A stretch of 48,220 bases of DNA from Gammaproteobacteria bacterium (GTDB lineage Bacteria; Pseudomonadota; Gammaproteobacteria; Pseudomonadales; Azotimanducaceae). A program made the translations under genes and the position numbers. Shown here in pieces: positions 8,886-16,572 of this stretch. The stretch is from assembly GCA_030428905.1 (NCBI GenBank), contig JAUIED010000015.1, forward strand, positions 1 through 48,220, in the 5' to 3' direction. Each line of letters begins with the position of its first letter. Positions within the stretch are counted from its first letter, which is position 1. The notes beneath the pieces were generated by a model. The model had not been told where the DNA came from. It saw only the letters and a program-made list of their open reading frames with translations, and made no database searches.

Positions 8886-10183
8886 TGGGCATGCTGCAAC
8901 ATATTCGTCAGGGCGGGCCGGGTTGGCTGCAGGGCGCGATGACGCTCGGCGGCGGCAGCGCTATCACTTCGCTCACCATCGGCGCGGCCTACGGCTACGA
9001 GTTTCTGTGGATACAACCGCTGAGCATGCTCATCGGCTGCATCATGCTGTTCGCGCTGTCGTATCAGACGCTGTCCACCGGCGAGCGGCCTTTCGCTGCC
9101 ATGCGGCGGCACGTGTCCACGCCGCTCGCCTGGGCCTGGGCCATCGCCGCGCTCGCTTCCAGCGTGATCTGGGGGTTCAGCCACTATCCGCTGTCGGCAG
9201 GCATGCTGGAGATGGCGGTGGGTGTGACCACAGGATTTCGGCCGGAGGCAGACTCGGCGGCGCGCGAAATCTATCTGTTCGGCCTGGCGGTGCTTGTGTG
9301 GGCGGCTTGTGCCTACACCGTGTGGCATTACAACGATGGCCGCCGGGCGGTGACGCTGTTCGAGAACGGCATCAAAGTGCTCAGCGTCGGCGTGATTGTC
9401 AGCTTTGCCTGGGTGGTGGTGCTGGCAAGCGTGCGGGGAGACATCGACTGGGCGGCGGCGCTCGGTGGCCTGGTGCCCACATCTCTGCCCGATGACGCCG
9501 CGGGCGTCACCACGTTGATGGCCGCGCTCGGTACAGCGGTGGGCATCAACATGACTTTCGTGTACGGATACACGCTGCTGCGACGCGGCTGGGGCCGCGA
9601 GGAGCGTGAGCTTGCACGATACGACATCGTGCTCGGTCTGGTGCTGCCCTACATGCTCGTCACCTTGCTGATCTCCGTGGCGGCGGCGGGCCTTCTCTAC
9701 GACGGTCAGGGGCTCGGCGGCAAACTGGCGCCGGACCGTGCCAGCGCACTGTTCGCCGGCGCTGGGCTGGGAGAGCTTGCCGGCCAGCTCGTGTTTCCGC
9801 TCGGCGTGCTGGGCATGGCCGTGGGCTCGCTCGTCATGCACATGCTCACCTGCGGCGCCGCGGCAGGCGAAATGTTCGGGCTCGAGGAGGGCAGCCGCGG
9901 CTACCGCCTGGCGTGCCTGCTGCCCACGCCGGCGGTGCTGGGCGTATTCGTGTGGACCACCATGGGGCCCTACGTGGTGCTGCCGACCTCGGCCATCTGC
10001 GGAATGCTGCTGCCGATCGCCTATGTTGGTTGGTTTGTCATGAATAACCGCGCGGACTTCCTCGGCGCGGATCGCCCCTCCGGAACACGCCGCACCGTTT
10101 ACAATGCCCTCATGTTGCTCTGCATCGCCGCAGTTCTGGCGGGAGTGATGTATTCCACCGCCGTCGGGCTCGGCTGGCTGTGA
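8885..10183 (+). CDS. Divergent NRAMP-fold membrane transporter lacking metal ligands
   Basis: A 432-residue integral membrane protein with about 11 hydrophobic segments. The first segment begins GPGWLQGAM and ends GAAYGYEFLW, matching NRAMP transporters. The canonical TM1 ligand motif DPGN is replaced by GGGS (residues 22-25). The TM6 motif around MPH is replaced by GIN (220-222, in LGTAVGINMTF). NRAMP proteins use these positions to bind Mn/Fe, so a divalent metal substrate is doubtful. Sitting between two sugar oxidoreductases, it may carry a sugar, sugar acid or another ligand. The stop overlaps the next start (GTGA). Fold assignment is good; substrate is unknown. Confidence 0.78.
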   Translation: MGMLQHIRQGGPGWLQGAMTLGGGSAITSLTIGAAYGYEFLWIQPLSMLIGCIMLFALSYQTLSTGERPFAAMRRHVSTPLAWAWAIAALASSVIWGFSHYPLSAGMLEMAVGVTTGFRPEADSAAREIYLFGLAVLVWAACAYTVWHYNDGRRAVTLFENGIKVLSVGVIVSFAWVVVLASVRGDIDWAAALGGLVPTSLPDDAAGVTTLMAALGTAVGINMTFVYGYTLLRRGWGREERELARYDIVLGLVLPYMLVTLLISVAAAGLLYDGQGLGGKLAPDRASALFAGAGLGELAGQLVFPLGVLGMAVGSLVMHMLTCGAAAGEMFGLEEGSRGYRLACLLPTPAVLGVFVWTTMGPYVVLPTSAICGMLLPIAYVGWFVMNNRADFLGADRPSGTRRTVYNALMLLCIAAVLAGVMYSTAVGLGWL

Positions 10184-11250
10184 GCGGTCTCGGGGATGGC
10201 GCCAACTACGCGCCGGAAACGAAGGCCAGCGCGGTAGTGGCGCCGGGCACCTTCCGCTTTGCGGCGGCGCACCTGGATCACGGCCACATCTACGGCATGG
10301 TGCAGGGGCTGGTGGCGGCGGGCGGCACGCTGGTGTCGGTGTACGATCCGTCGCCGGAGCGGGTTCAGCTATTCCTGGAGCGTTTCCCGCAGGCGCAGGT
10401 TGCGCCGACCTTCGACCATCTCCTGAACGACGCATCCATCCGCTTGATTGCAGCGGCAGCGGTGCCCTGTGACCGTGCGGGGATCGGGCTCCAGGTGATG
10501 CGTGCCGGCAAGGACTACTTCACTGACAAGTCGCCCTTCACCAGTCTGGCGCAGCTCGAGGAAGCACGGAGCGTCGTGGCGGAAACCGGCCGCAAGTACC
10601 TCGTGTACTACGCCGAGCGGCTGCACAACGAGGCCGCCTGGCATGCGGGAGAACTCATTGCTGGAGGTGCGGTCGGGCGGGTGTTGCAGGTTGTGAACCT
10701 GGCGCCGCATCGTCTGGCTGAGGCGACTAGGCCGGACTGGTTCTTCGACAAGTCAGCGGTGGGCGGCATCCTCACCGACATCGGCTCGCACCAGGTGGAG
10801 CAGTTCCTCACCTTCGCAGGCTGCGCCGGCGCCAGCATCAATCATGCCCGGGTGGCCAACTTCGGCCATCCTCACCGGCCGGGTTTCGAAGACTTCGGCG
10901 AGCTGTCGCTCACCGGCGACAACGGTGCATCGTTCTATGCGCGGGTGGACTGGTACACACCGGACGGCTCGCCGGTGTGGGGTGATGGACGCACGTTTAT
11001 CCTCGGCAGCGAAGGCACCCTGGAGCTGCGCAAGTACACGGATCCCGGCCGTGCCACGCCGGCATCGCTTGCGATCCTGACCGATGCGCGCGGCGTGCAC
11101 GAGATCGATTGCCAGGGGCAGGTGGGATTTCCGTTCTTCGGCCGTATGATGCTCGACTGCATTCATCGTACGGAACTGGCCATGACCCAGGAACACGCCT
11201 TTCTCGCCGCAGAACTGAGCATGCGTGCACAGGAGCTTGCCGATGGCTAA
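10180..11250 (+). CDS. Gfo/Idh/MocA-like oxidoreductase (second, divergent copy)
   Basis: A 356-residue Gfo/Idh/MocA-type protein starting at GTG 10180, overlapping the transporter stop by 4 bp. It lacks the usual GxGxxG near the N-terminus; the equivalent strand-loop reads FRFAAAHLDHGHIYGM. The EKP motif is replaced by TDKSPF. The middle-domain motif GGILTDIGSHQVEQFL retains the histidine found at the active site of the family. The altered nucleotide loop makes cofactor use uncertain, although this subgroup is common beside sugar-oxidation genes. The gene overlaps the start of the regulator that follows by 8 bp. Confidence 0.8.
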   Translation: MSGLGDGANYAPETKASAVVAPGTFRFAAAHLDHGHIYGMVQGLVAAGGTLVSVYDPSPERVQLFLERFPQAQVAPTFDHLLNDASIRLIAAAAVPCDRAGIGLQVMRAGKDYFTDKSPFTSLAQLEEARSVVAETGRKYLVYYAERLHNEAAWHAGELIAGGAVGRVLQVVNLAPHRLAEATRPDWFFDKSAVGGILTDIGSHQVEQFLTFAGCAGASINHARVANFGHPHRPGFEDFGELSLTGDNGASFYARVDWYTPDGSPVWGDGRTFILGSEGTLELRKYTDPGRATPASLAILTDARGVHEIDCQGQVGFPFFGRMMLDCIHRTELAMTQEHAFLAAELSMRAQELADG

Positions 11251-11953
11251 GGGCGGACTGCGTATCAATCCCATCGAGAGCACCGAGCGGTTGTACGTGC
11301 GCGTTGCCCGGCGTATCGCCGATCTGGTCGCACGCGGTGAGGTCAATCCCGGCGACAAGCTGCCCTCGGAGCGGGACCTGGCGGAAATGCTCCAGGTCAG
11401 TCGGCCGACCGTGCGGGAGGCGATGATTGCGCTCGAAGTGTCGGGGCTCATCGAGATACGTACAGGCAGCGGTATCTATGTGCTCGAGCGCCATGCCAAC
11501 CCGGTGCTGGCGGATGGCGGCATGGGCCCGTTCGAGATTCTCGAGATGCGTATGCTGCTCGAACCCGAGGCGGCGGCGCTGGCGGCAAAGCGCATTAGCG
11601 ATGCGCAGCTCGAAGCGTTGGGCCAGGTGCTTGCCGATATGCAGCGCAGCGAGATGACACCTGACGTCGAGCAGCACGACCGACGATTCCATACCCTGAT
11701 TGCTCGTGCGACCGAGAACGGTGCCATCGAGGCAACGGTGGACTGGCTGTGGCAGCTGCGCGCCGGTGCGCAGCTCAACCAGGCCTTTCACCAGCGCATA
11801 CTCGAAGAAGGCATCTACCCGGTGCTCGGTCAACACACGGAAATCTTCGAGGCGATCAAGGCCCGTGACTCCCAGAATGCGCGTCAGGCCATGCGGCGCC
11901 ATCTGGGGGAATCCATCTCGGCGGCGGCGCTGTTCGGTAACCGCGACGGCTGA
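11243..11953 (+). CDS. FadR-subfamily GntR transcriptional regulator (UxuR/ExuR-like)
   Basis: A 236-residue regulator with an N-terminal winged helix-turn-helix (KLPSERDLAEMLQVSRPTV, then GLIEIRTGSGIYV) and a C-terminal all-helical FCD ligand domain with metal-site candidates EQHDRRFH and HTEIFEAI. I chose ATG 11243 because AGGAGC at 11231-11236 is well spaced. It is the last gene of the 4086 operon and faces the uxu genes. FadR-type palindromes at 4031 and 16238 make it the likely local repressor, released by a uronate or a derived intermediate. Binding is inferred. Confidence 0.88.
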   Translation: MAKGGLRINPIESTERLYVRVARRIADLVARGEVNPGDKLPSERDLAEMLQVSRPTVREAMIALEVSGLIEIRTGSGIYVLERHANPVLADGGMGPFEILEMRMLLEPEAAALAAKRISDAQLEALGQVLADMQRSEMTPDVEQHDRRFHTLIARATENGAIEATVDWLWQLRAGAQLNQAFHQRILEEGIYPVLGQHTEIFEAIKARDSQNARQAMRRHLGESISAAALFGNRDG

Positions 11954-11986
11954 TTTCGCGGAGTGACCTCGGGCGATGCTGGCGCA

Positions 11987-12003
11987 AATTGGTTATGCCT
12001 GTG
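11987..12003. promoter_or_regulatory. Weak FadR/UxuR-type operator-like site
   Basis: AATTGGTTATGCCTGTG matches the operator at 4031 at about 13 of 17 positions; its left half-site AATTGGT is perfect and the right one is degraded. It lies after the regulator and before the probable receptor remnant at 12106, so it may be the relic control site of that lost gene. I saw no convincing promoter hexamers beside it. Confidence 0.3.
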
Positions 12004-12105
12004 GTGCGCTGGGCCGGTTGTGTGAAATCAAGTGGAAAACAAGAGAGGAATCAGCTGCTGACTCGACTACCCTGGCGTATCCGTGCGGTGCACGGATGAC
12101 GATCA

Positions 12106-12261
12106 ATGGAGATTCGTGCGAGGCGACCATCGGCGGTTGTGCTCGGCGGGCTCGACGTAGGCCTGTTCGGCGGCCTGTGGGGCGGCGCACCGGTGTACAT
12201 CCAGCAGGTGCCCCGCGAGGCGCAGCGCTACGCGGGCGTGCGTTTGTCATTCGACTTCTGA
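12106..12261 (+). pseudogene. Probable C-terminal remnant of a TonB-dependent receptor
   Basis: The 322-bp gap between the regulator and uxuB holds no intact gene. A 51-codon frame ends in PREAQRYAGVRLSFDF and stop. An aromatic-terminated strand after a short loop is how TonB-dependent outer-membrane receptors finish. An in-frame TGA sits just upstream of its ATG and no ribosome site precedes it. A ribosome-site-like GAGAGGAA near 12040 and an operator-like site at 11987 could be the leader of the same lost gene. TonB receptors commonly accompany uronate clusters. The reading rests on a short stretch and could be wrong. Confidence 0.4.
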
Positions 12262-12275
12262 CGCTTGCTGATCGG

Positions 12276-13637
12276 CTAGCGGTGGCGGGCGTAAGCCGCC
12301 GCCACCGCTGCTGCAAAACCGGCATGCTGACCGAGCTCGCCGAATACCGGCTCCACGGCTAACAGGCCCATCGCCCCGCCGCTGGAAACCGCTGCGCGCA
12401 GACGTTCGAGCATAGGGTCGTTGAGCGTTTGCACGTGTTCGATGCAGGCGCACCACGCGCCGATTACCTCGGCGCAGAGGTCCACCGGTTGCCCTTCTGC
12501 CAGGCGCTGCGCAACCACCGGTAGCAGGCGTTGCGGCAGCTTCTGCGATCCGTCCGTGGCGACCTGAGCGGTGCGATAGGGCACCGCAGCGTTGCTGAAC
12601 CGTTCGATGATCGCCGCGCGGTAGGCCGCAAGGTCCGTGTCCGGCAGCGGCGCGAGTGTGGGGGTAACCTCCCGCGCCATCAGCTCGAGGATGAATGCGT
12701 GGATAGCGGGGTCTGCGATAGCTTCGTGTACGTACTCGTGACCCGCCAGCAGGCCGAGATAGGCGCAGGCGGAGTGGCTGGCGTTCAACAGCCGCAGCTT
12801 GGCGACTTCATACGGCGTGACATCGTCGACCAGCTGCGCGCCGGCGGACTCCCATGCGGGCCGATCGGCGGCGAAGTCGTCTTCGATGACCCACTGCGAC
12901 CAGGCTTCCCCGATTACCAGCGCCTCGTCGCGGTAGCCGAATGCCGCGGCAAACGCTGCAAGGTCGGCTTCTGTAACGGCGGGCACGATGCGGTCGACCA
13001 TCGTCGAGGGAAAGGTCACGTTGTCATCGATCCACGCAAGCGCAGCGGGCGCCAGTGCGGCGGCGAGATCGCGGGTGACGGCTCGGGTCAGCGCACCGTT
13101 ATCTGCCATGTTGTCGCAGCTGAGAACCGTGAGCGGCGCACCGCCGCCGGCTTTGCGCGCCGACAACCCCCGCACCAGGTAGCCGATGGCGGAGCGCGGT
13201 GCGGGCTGCGTGAGATCGGCGAGGATGTCCGGGTGCGTTTCATCAAGGGCGCCGGCCTGGTTCGCGCAGTACCCCTTTTCTGTGATCGTGAGCGAAACGA
13301 TGCGCGTGGCCGGGTCGGCGATGGCGCCGATGATGGCGTCGGCGCCGTGGTGCGCCGTACTCAATACCGAATGCAGGCTGGCAATTACCTGTGCCTCGTT
13401 GCGATCCGTGCTGCGCGTCCAGTTGGTGTAGAGAAAGTCCTGTGCAGCAAGCCGCGTGCGCACCTCGTCGCTTCGGGTGCTCGCGCCGCGTATCAGCCAG
13501 TCGCCACCGTATCGCGCCAGCGCTTCGTGTGTGTACACCGCCTGATGCGCGCGATGAAACGCGCCGATGCCAAGGTGAAGGATACCTGGACCGTGGGCCC
13601 TGCGATCGATGGGCGGCGGTGGCCCCTGCCAGTTCAT
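12276..13637 (-). CDS. uxuB: D-mannonate oxidoreductase / fructuronate reductase
   Basis: A 453-residue mannitol-dehydrogenase-family enzyme that interconverts D-fructuronate and D-mannonate with NAD(H). It has the N-terminal Rossmann region (GILHLGIGAFHRAHQA), the mid-protein SLTITEKGYC, and the family catalytic pattern K-x5-N-x2-H in VAKLRLLNASHSA. It overlaps uxaC by 4 bp and is the last gene of the uxuA-uxaC-uxuB operon. Its product feeds the UxuA dehydratase, then kdgK and eda at 2526-4031. Confidence 0.93.
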   Translation of the reverse strand: MNWQGPPPPIDRRAHGPGILHLGIGAFHRAHQAVYTHEALARYGGDWLIRGASTRSDEVRTRLAAQDFLYTNWTRSTDRNEAQVIASLHSVLSTAHHGADAIIGAIADPATRIVSLTITEKGYCANQAGALDETHPDILADLTQPAPRSAIGYLVRGLSARKAGGGAPLTVLSCDNMADNGALTRAVTRDLAAALAPAALAWIDDNVTFPSTMVDRIVPAVTEADLAAFAAAFGYRDEALVIGEAWSQWVIEDDFAADRPAWESAGAQLVDDVTPYEVAKLRLLNASHSACAYLGLLAGHEYVHEAIADPAIHAFILELMAREVTPTLAPLPDTDLAAYRAAIIERFSNAAVPYRTAQVATDGSQKLPQRLLPVVAQRLAEGQPVDLCAEVIGAWCACIEHVQTLNDPMLERLRAAVSSGGAMGLLAVEPVFGELGQHAGFAAAVAAAYARHR

Positions 13638-15043
13638 GACAGCTTGTAAGCCTGCCTAGCCAGGTTGCCGGCCAGATCCACCGCGAGTTCAGCGGCTTCG
13701 TCCTCCAGCAGGCGGTGCTCTGCCACCAGGCGGGCGAGAAAGGTGCAATCCACACGCCGCGCGACGTCATGTCGGGCGGGGATGGAGAGGAAGGCGCGCG
13801 TGTCGTCGTTGAAGCCGACGGTGTTGTAGAAGCCGGCGGTTTCAGTGGCCTGCTCGCGGAAACGCATCATGCCTTGCGGGCTGTCGTGAAACCACCAGGC
13901 GGGGCCCAGCCGCAGGCACGGGTAGTGCCCTGCCAGGGGGCTGAGCTCGCGGCTGTAGGTGGATTCGTCGAGCGTGAACAGGATGAGCGTGAAGTCGGAC
14001 CGGTTGCCGAAGCGATCCAGCAGCGGCTTGAGGGCCTGCACGTAGCTCGTACGCACCGGTATGTCGGCGCCCTTGTCACGGCCGTAACGGCTGAATATGT
14101 TGGCGTTGTGATTGCGGAACGAGCCCGGATGCAGCTGCATGACCATGCCGTCGTGCACGCTCATGCGCGCCATCTCGGTGAGCATCTGCGCGCGGAACAG
14201 CTCCGCATCGGCAGCGCTCACCTCGCCGCGGCGCACGCGTTCGAACAGTCGCTGTGCCTCCGCAGGGGACAGATCCGCCGTCGCTGCGGTAGGGTGACCA
14301 TGATCGGTGGCGGTGGCGCCGTGTGCGCGGAAGTAGGCGCGACGGTTTTCCAGTGCGGCGAGGTAGCCTGTCCAGGATTGCGTGTCTTCGCCTGTCAGTT
14401 CGCCAAGGGTTGCGAGGTTGTCGTCAAAGCCCTCGAACTCGGGGTCGAGCACCGGGTCCGGGCGGAAGGTGGTGATGACGCGTCCCGGCCAGGGGTCGGC
14501 CTGCAGGGCCGCGTGGTGGCGCAGGTCGTCGTTCGGCGCCTCGGTGGTGGCGAGCCAGTCGATGTTGAACCGTTCGTACAGCACCCGCGGGCGGAAGGCT
14601 TCGGTGCGCAGCGCTGTGTCGATGGTGGCGTAGTAGCGCGCCGCGCTCGCCGCCGTCAGCGGCTCCTCGATGCCGAACACCTCGCCGAACACGTGTCGCA
14701 TCCACAGGTCTGTGGGGGTGCCGCGAAACAGGTGGTAGTGCTCCGCAAAGGTCTGCCACACCGCCTCCGGCGTGGCTACCGGCTCTGTTTCACCCTGTCC
14801 TGCCAGGCCAATGCTGTGCAGCGGTACGCCCTGGCTGTAGAGCATGCGAAATACATAGTGATCGGGTTGAATCAGCAATGCCGCTGGGTTGTCGAACGGC
14901 TGATTGCTGGCGAACCAGGCAGGGTCGGTGTGCCCGTGCGGGCTGACGATGGGCAGGTGCTCGACTTCGGCGAACAGGCGTCGCGCGATGGCGCGCTGCG
15001 CCGGCTCCGCAGGAAACAGGCGGTCGGGATGCAGCAGGCTCAT
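13634..15043 (-). CDS. uxaC: Glucuronate/galacturonate isomerase
   Basis: A 469-residue uronate isomerase of the amidohydrolase superfamily, of normal family length. It converts D-glucuronate to D-fructuronate (or D-galacturonate to D-tagaturonate). Visible features are the metal motif SPHGHTDPAWF near the N-terminus, FNIDWLATTEAP, MVMQLHPGSFRNHN and the C-terminal GFNDDTRAFLSIPARHD. It overlaps uxuA (15040-15043) and uxuB (13634-13637), so the three are translated from one message. With uxuA and uxuB beside it and no tagaturonate genes, glucuronate is the likely substrate. Confidence 0.94.
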   Translation of the reverse strand: MSLLHPDRLFPAEPAQRAIARRLFAEVEHLPIVSPHGHTDPAWFASNQPFDNPAALLIQPDHYVFRMLYSQGVPLHSIGLAGQGETEPVATPEAVWQTFAEHYHLFRGTPTDLWMRHVFGEVFGIEEPLTAASAARYYATIDTALRTEAFRPRVLYERFNIDWLATTEAPNDDLRHHAALQADPWPGRVITTFRPDPVLDPEFEGFDDNLATLGELTGEDTQSWTGYLAALENRRAYFRAHGATATDHGHPTAATADLSPAEAQRLFERVRRGEVSAADAELFRAQMLTEMARMSVHDGMVMQLHPGSFRNHNANIFSRYGRDKGADIPVRTSYVQALKPLLDRFGNRSDFTLILFTLDESTYSRELSPLAGHYPCLRLGPAWWFHDSPQGMMRFREQATETAGFYNTVGFNDDTRAFLSIPARHDVARRVDCTFLARLVAEHRLLEDEAAELAVDLAGNLARQAYKLS

Positions 15044-16203
15044 CTGCGCAGCGTTTCGAGGGCGTGGATGACTCCGCGCAGCTCGGCGAGGCCCTTCAAA
15101 CGGCCCGCGAAGGAATAGCCCGGACGCACGCGGGTATTGCCTTTCTCCTCGCCGAGGGTGTGGCCGTGGTCCGGTCGCATGGGAATGTGGCGGCCGCGGC
15201 GCTGCTCTTCGTCCAGCAGCGCGCCGACGATGCCGACGATGTCGTTGTCGCCGTCGAGATGTTCGCTCTCATAAAAGGAGCCGTCGGCTTCGCGGCGCAC
15301 GTTGCGCAGGTGCACGAACTGAATGTGTTCGTGAAACTCACGGATCATGGCTACCAGATCGTTGTCGCCGCGGGCGCCGTAGGAGCCCGCGCACATGGTC
15401 AGGCCGTTGGCGTCGCTCGGAATGGCCTGCAGCAGTGTGCGCGCGTCGGCCGCGGTGGACAGGATGCGCGGCAGGCCGAACAGGGAGAACGGTGGGTCGT
15501 CCGGATGAATGGCCATCACGACGCCGGCTTCTTCCGCTACTGGTATGACTTCGCGCAGGAAATCGAACAGGTGGGCGCGGAACTGGTCGTTGCCGAGCGT
15601 TGCGAATGCCTCGATTGCGTTGCGTATGCCGTCGCGGTCGTAGGAGCCTTCGCCACCCGGCAGGCCGGCGATGATGTTCTTCTCGAGTGCTGCGATCTCG
15701 GCGCTGCTCATGGCGGCGTATCGCGTCTTGGCGCGCGCGACGATTTCCGCCGGATAGCTCGCTTGCGCGCCGCTGCGCTGCAGAACATGGATATCGTAGG
15801 CGGCGAAGTCGGTCATCTCGAAGCGCAGCGCCTGGCTGCGGTTGGGCAGGTCGTAGGTGAGATTGGTGCGGGTCCAGTCCACCACCGGCATGAAGTTGTA
15901 GCACACACAGCGCACACCGGCCTCGCCGAGGTTGCGCAGCGTCTGCTGGTAGTTGGCGATGTGCGTCTCAAACGGCCCTGTGCGGGATTTGATGGCATTG
16001 GATACCGGAACGCTTTCGACCACAGCCCAGGTGAGCCCGTAGGACTCAATGAGCTGCTTGCGCTCCGTGATGTCCGCCAGCGGCCAGACATCGCCGGTGG
16101 CGATGTGGTCGAGTGCCGTGACCACGCCGGTGGCCCCCGCCTGCACTACGTTTTCCAGAGTGACGGTGTCATCCGGCCCGAACCAGCGCCAGGTTTCCTG
16201 CAT
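15040..16203 (-). CDS. uxuA: Mannonate dehydratase
   Basis: A 387-residue UxuA-type enzyme (xylose-isomerase-like TIM barrel) that dehydrates D-mannonate to 2-keto-3-deoxygluconate, the substrate of kdgK at 3144. It begins TWRWFGPDDTVTL-like, typical of the family, and has metal-site motifs MAIHPDDPP, TMCAGSYGA, FVHLRNV and MRPDHGH. It is the first gene of the minus-strand operon. The promoter immediately upstream carries the FadR-type operator in its spacer, so expression is probably repressed by the regulator at 11243. Confidence 0.95.
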   Translation of the reverse strand: MQETWRWFGPDDTVTLENVVQAGATGVVTALDHIATGDVWPLADITERKQLIESYGLTWAVVESVPVSNAIKSRTGPFETHIANYQQTLRNLGEAGVRCVCYNFMPVVDWTRTNLTYDLPNRSQALRFEMTDFAAYDIHVLQRSGAQASYPAEIVARAKTRYAAMSSAEIAALEKNIIAGLPGGEGSYDRDGIRNAIEAFATLGNDQFRAHLFDFLREVIPVAEEAGVVMAIHPDDPPFSLFGLPRILSTAADARTLLQAIPSDANGLTMCAGSYGARGDNDLVAMIREFHEHIQFVHLRNVRREADGSFYESEHLDGDNDIVGIVGALLDEEQRRGRHIPMRPDHGHTLGEEKGNTRVRPGYSFAGRLKGLAELRGVIHALETLRR

Positions 16204-16231
16204 TGTCCGCTACTTCTTGATTGATTCGGGG

Positions 16232-16260
16232 ATGGTAAACTGGTCAGGCCAATTCGCCAA
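16232..16260 (-). promoter_or_regulatory. Predicted uxuA promoter
   Basis: On the minus strand TTGGCG (16260-16255) and TACCAT (16237-16232) are 17 bp apart. Each matches its consensus at 4 of 6 positions. The spacer is exactly the operator palindrome at 16238-16254, so a bound regulator would exclude RNA polymerase. The -10 is about 30 bp upstream of the uxuA ATG. Confidence 0.55.
16238..16254. promoter_or_regulatory. FadR/UxuR-type operator of the uxuA promoter
   Basis: AACTGGTCAGGCCAATT is a 17-bp imperfect palindrome. Its halves AACTGGTC and GGCCAATT are the same elements found at 4031-4055. The close resemblance to E. coli FadR (AACTGGTC half-site) and UxuR/ExuR sites supports a FadR-subfamily regulator. 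Confidence 0.68.
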
Positions 16261-16283
16261 GGGACTTGGGCGCGCAGGCGTGA

Positions 16284-16496
16284 TCAGCTTTCGTCCTGTT
16301 TCAGGGGTGGGTAGTGCTCTCCCGGATAGGCGCGGGCGTGCAGCTTCTCCATCCAGCGGTGGATGCGGGCGCGCATGGGCGGTATGTCCAGGGCAATGAA
16401 CGCAGCACCCAGCGGCAGCATCCAGAAACCCAGGATCGGCAGAAAGCCGAGCACGCCGCCGATCATGAACAGCAGGCCCACCACGGAGCGCACCAC
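16284..16496 (-). CDS. Small two-segment membrane protein, function unknown
   Basis: A protein of about 70 residues with a glycine-rich hydrophobic hairpin (GLLFMIGGVLGFLPILGFWM, then LPLGAAFIALDIP), followed by a basic tail RARIHRWMEKL. It resembles small inner-membrane proteins of the PGPGW type, though I am not certain. The start is unclear: the frame is open back to 16569, with sensible residues such as ITFKLLRWANDHVPPVV, but contains no ATG, GTG or TTG before GTG 16496. A CTG at 16569 right after an in-frame stop is the only extension. It follows the MBL gene on the same strand. Confidence 0.55.
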   Translation of the reverse strand: MVRSVVGLLFMIGGVLGFLPILGFWMLPLGAAFIALDIPPMRARIHRWMEKLHARAYPGEHYPPLKQDES

Positions 16497-16572
16497 CGGC
16501 GGTACATGGTCGTTGGCCCAGCGCAGCAGTTTGAAGGTGATCTCCGCAATGCGGGCGCGCGCGTCCAGTTAC

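Noticed and set aside
11976-12362. A 128-codon plus-strand frame in the gap after the regulator
   Set aside because: Arg-rich, runs into the uxuB antisense, and has no ribosome site or family features; the receptor-like frame at 12106 explains the gap better.
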